Shown here in pieces: positions 62,591 to 64,000 of a DNA stretch of 64,000 nucleotides (position 1 is the stretch's first letter; each line of letters begins with the position of its first letter). The notes under the pieces were generated by a model, which had not been told where the DNA came from, ran no database searches, and saw nothing but the letters and a program-made list of their open reading frames with translations. A program made the translations under genes and the position numbers. Source of the stretch: Robertmurraya dakarensis (GTDB lineage: Bacteria; Bacillota; Bacilli; Bacillales; Cytobacillaceae); assembly GCF_900156875.1 (NCBI RefSeq), contig NZ_LT707409.1, positions 3,431,435 to 3,495,434 on the forward strand. The letters run 5' to 3'.

Positions 62591-64000
62591 GCCCCGCCTC
62601 CTCTTTTGACTGAGACCAGTAGATTCTCTGATAATATGAATTTTCTTTTAGGAGAAATTCATGCGTACCATCTCCGATTATTTCTCCATCATGAAGAAGC
62701 AAGATATGATCTGCACCCTTTACTGAGCTTATTTTCTGCGCAATAATCAGTGTCGTACAAGCTTGTCTTTTTAACCTAGTTAAGATTCTTTTTTCCGTAC
62801 GGGCATCAAGTGCACTTGTGCTGTCATCTAGAAGCAGAATGCTTGGGTTTCGAACAAGCGCCCTTGCAATTGATAGCCGCTGCTTCTGTCCCCCCGAAAG
62901 ATTGACTCCTCTTTGGCCAACCCTTGTATCATAACCATCAGGTAAACTCTTAATAAAATCATGAATTTCTGCATCTTTTGCAGCTTGAATGATTTCCTCA
63001 AGTGAAGCGTCATTTTTCCCCCAGCCGATATTTTCCTTTATTGTTCCTGAAAAAAGATGTGCTTCTTGCGGAACAAGCCCAATTTGTTTTCGGAGCATTT
63101 GCAATGGAATGGTTCGGATTTCCTCTCCATCTAAGAAAATCTCTCCCTTCGTAACCTCATAGAGTCTTGGAATCAGCTGAAAAAGGGAGGTTTTCCCTGA
63201 ACCTGTTTCGCCCAAAATTCCAACAGTCTCTCCTGGTTTTATAAAAAAGTTAAGATTCTCTAGAACAGGTTTTTTTTCAGAAGAGTATTGGAAGGAAACA
63301 TCGACGAATTCCAGCTCCCCTTCTACACGGAGGTCCCCGCCGTCTGGCCTTTTCTCCAGCAGGTGTTGTTCAATCCCTACATCCAATACTTCTGTAATTC
63401 GGGCGGAGGAAGCTTTTGCCCGCGAATAGTTCATCATTAAAAAGGAAAATACTCCAAAGGAAAACATAATCCTTGTCGCATAGTTAATGATGGCTACAAC
63501 CTCACCTGCTTGCGCACTTCCAAGATTTAAATAAATCGAGCCAAACCAAAGAATTACTACCATACTGACATTCATGCCAAGCATCAAAAGCGGCATGGTC
63601 AATTCCATAATCCATAACGCTTTTTTATTATCCTTCATCAGTGAATCGTTTACGTCCGTAAACCGCTTTTCTTCATATCTGCCTCTTGTATACGCTTTAA
63701 TCAAGCGTATTCCCATGAGATTTTCACGAATCACCCTATTAACAGCATCTAATTTCTTTTGAACAAGCTGAAAATAAAAAACACCCTTTTTTAACAGCCA
63801 TAAGGTAATAAGTAAAAGAATGGGTACCGCAACGAGAAGGATATGGGCCAGGCCGACATGAACACTGTATGCCATAATGATTCCGCCCAGTATAAATAAC
63901 GGCGCTCTTAGCGCAATTCGCAACCCCATAAAAATAAAGGTTTGAATTTGTGTAACATCGTTCGTCAGCCTTGTAATAAGAGAAGATGTAGGAAGAGATT
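62580..64000 (-). CDS. Heterodimeric ABC exporter, degenerate-site subunit (5' end outside window)
   Basis: 473 codons visible; the 5' end lies beyond base 64000. The frame stays open through the window edge (SLITRLTNDVTQIQTF is typical of the elbow region), so the in-frame ATG at 63929 is not the real start. Nucleotide-binding domain: Walker A GETGSGKTS, intact signature LSGGQKQRLS, Walker B ILLLDDSTSALD with Asp in place of the catalytic Glu, and IIAQKIS where the H-loop histidine is Gln. These changes make one ATP site degenerate, as expected for asymmetric heterodimers. Translationally coupled to the downstream partner gene. Confidence 0.9.
   Translation of the reverse strand, partial: SLPTSSLITRLTNDVTQIQTFIFMGLRIALRAPLFILGGIIMAYSVHVGLAHILLVAVPILLLITLWLLKKGVFYFQLVQKKLDAVNRVIRENLMGIRLIKAYTRGRYEEKRFTDVNDSLMKDNKKALWIMELTMPLLMLGMNVSMVVILWFGSIYLNLGSAQAGEVVAIINYATRIMFSFGVFSFLMMNYSRAKASSARITEVLDVGIEQHLLEKRPDGGDLRVEGELEFVDVSFQYSSEKKPVLENLNFFIKPGETVGILGETGSGKTSLFQLIPRLYEVTKGEIFLDGEEIRTIPLQMLRKQIGLVPQEAHLFSGTIKENIGWGKNDASLEEIIQAAKDAEIHDFIKSLPDGYDTRVGQRGVNLSGGQKQRLSIARALVRNPSILLLDDSTSALDARTEKRILTRLKRQACTTLIIAQKISSVKGADHILLLHDGEIIGDGTHEFLLKENSYYQRIYWSQSKEEAGHVV

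Noticed and set aside
63574-63929. ATG at 63929 as the start of the first ABC gene
   Set aside because: The frame is open to the window edge and encodes conserved exporter sequence upstream of this ATG.

Overview
The window looks like an origin-proximal chromosomal segment of an aerobic to facultatively anaerobic, endospore-forming Bacillaceae species (Bacillus, Mesobacillus or Neobacillus-like). The evidence is moderately low GC, strong AGGAGG ribosome sites, frequent TTG/GTG starts, and the B. subtilis-like order speB-speE-pbpG-ywhD-ywhC-ywhB-ywgA-ywfO...lipL-pta-hemQ-gerQ-ywdK-ywdI. A perfect 16-bp parS site lies at 29421. No rRNA, tRNA, insertion sequence, prophage or CRISPR array was seen.

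1-11.3 kb is a fatty-acid/branched-acid catabolic block. A minus-strand run (thiolase, 3-hydroxyacyl-CoA dehydrogenase, two acyl-CoA dehydrogenases, a TetR regulator and fused isobutyryl-CoA mutase icmF) is followed by fadF and the cardiolipin synthase gene clsB. Similar TGAAYG-N2-CRTTCA palindromes precede the thiolase and fadF and are good candidates for the TetR operator.

11-30 kb is mostly conserved housekeeping: xapX, selU (tRNA 2-selenouridine synthase), argS, ywiB, polyamine genes, pbpG, the ywh/ywf genes, a RsfA-type sporulation regulator, lipL, pta, hemQ, gerQ, small ywd genes and a 58-aa cysteine-rich protein.

30-42 kb is a complete respiratory formate dehydrogenase locus with its cofactor genes, all on the minus strand: fdhD, fdnG, fdnH, fdnI, fdhE, mobA, moeA, a moeA fused to a binding-protein-like domain, moaE, moaD and a moeB/thiF-like gene. 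fdnG appears as two open reading frames because it is a selenoprotein. An in-frame UGA at codon 191 is followed, 11 nt later, by a stem-loop with the same architecture as the E. coli fdhF/fdnG SECIS. With selU, this points to a selenium-using bacterium.

42.6-53.3 kb runs from pdxK, yojF and bshB2 and a rhodanese lipoprotein to an Fnr-type regulator divergent from a clade II (Sec-exported) nitrous oxide reductase cluster: cytochrome c, nosZ, nosB-like, nosD, nosY, nosF and a YtkA/FixH-SurA-like lipoprotein. No nosR or nosL is present. Perfect or near-perfect TGTGA-N6-TCACA sites precede the fdh locus, fnr and nos, so formate oxidation and N2O reduction look like one anaerobic regulon.

53.4-64 kb holds accessory metabolism: a PQQ-type sugar dehydrogenase lipoprotein, a Cof-type phosphatase, an AlkD-like protein, a duplicated P-loop ATPase, YbaK, an oligo-1,6-glucosidase, a thioredoxin-reductase-like flavoprotein and a heterodimeric ABC exporter that is cut by the window edge.

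The least explained DNA is intergenic. Four arrays of short repeats (about 20-bp period in three) sit at gene 3' ends. A 130-nt element with five nested helices lies between the nos cytochrome and nosZ. A dispersed GGTACC/GGACA palindromic repeat occurs upstream of three genes. Structured leaders precede lipL and ywhB.
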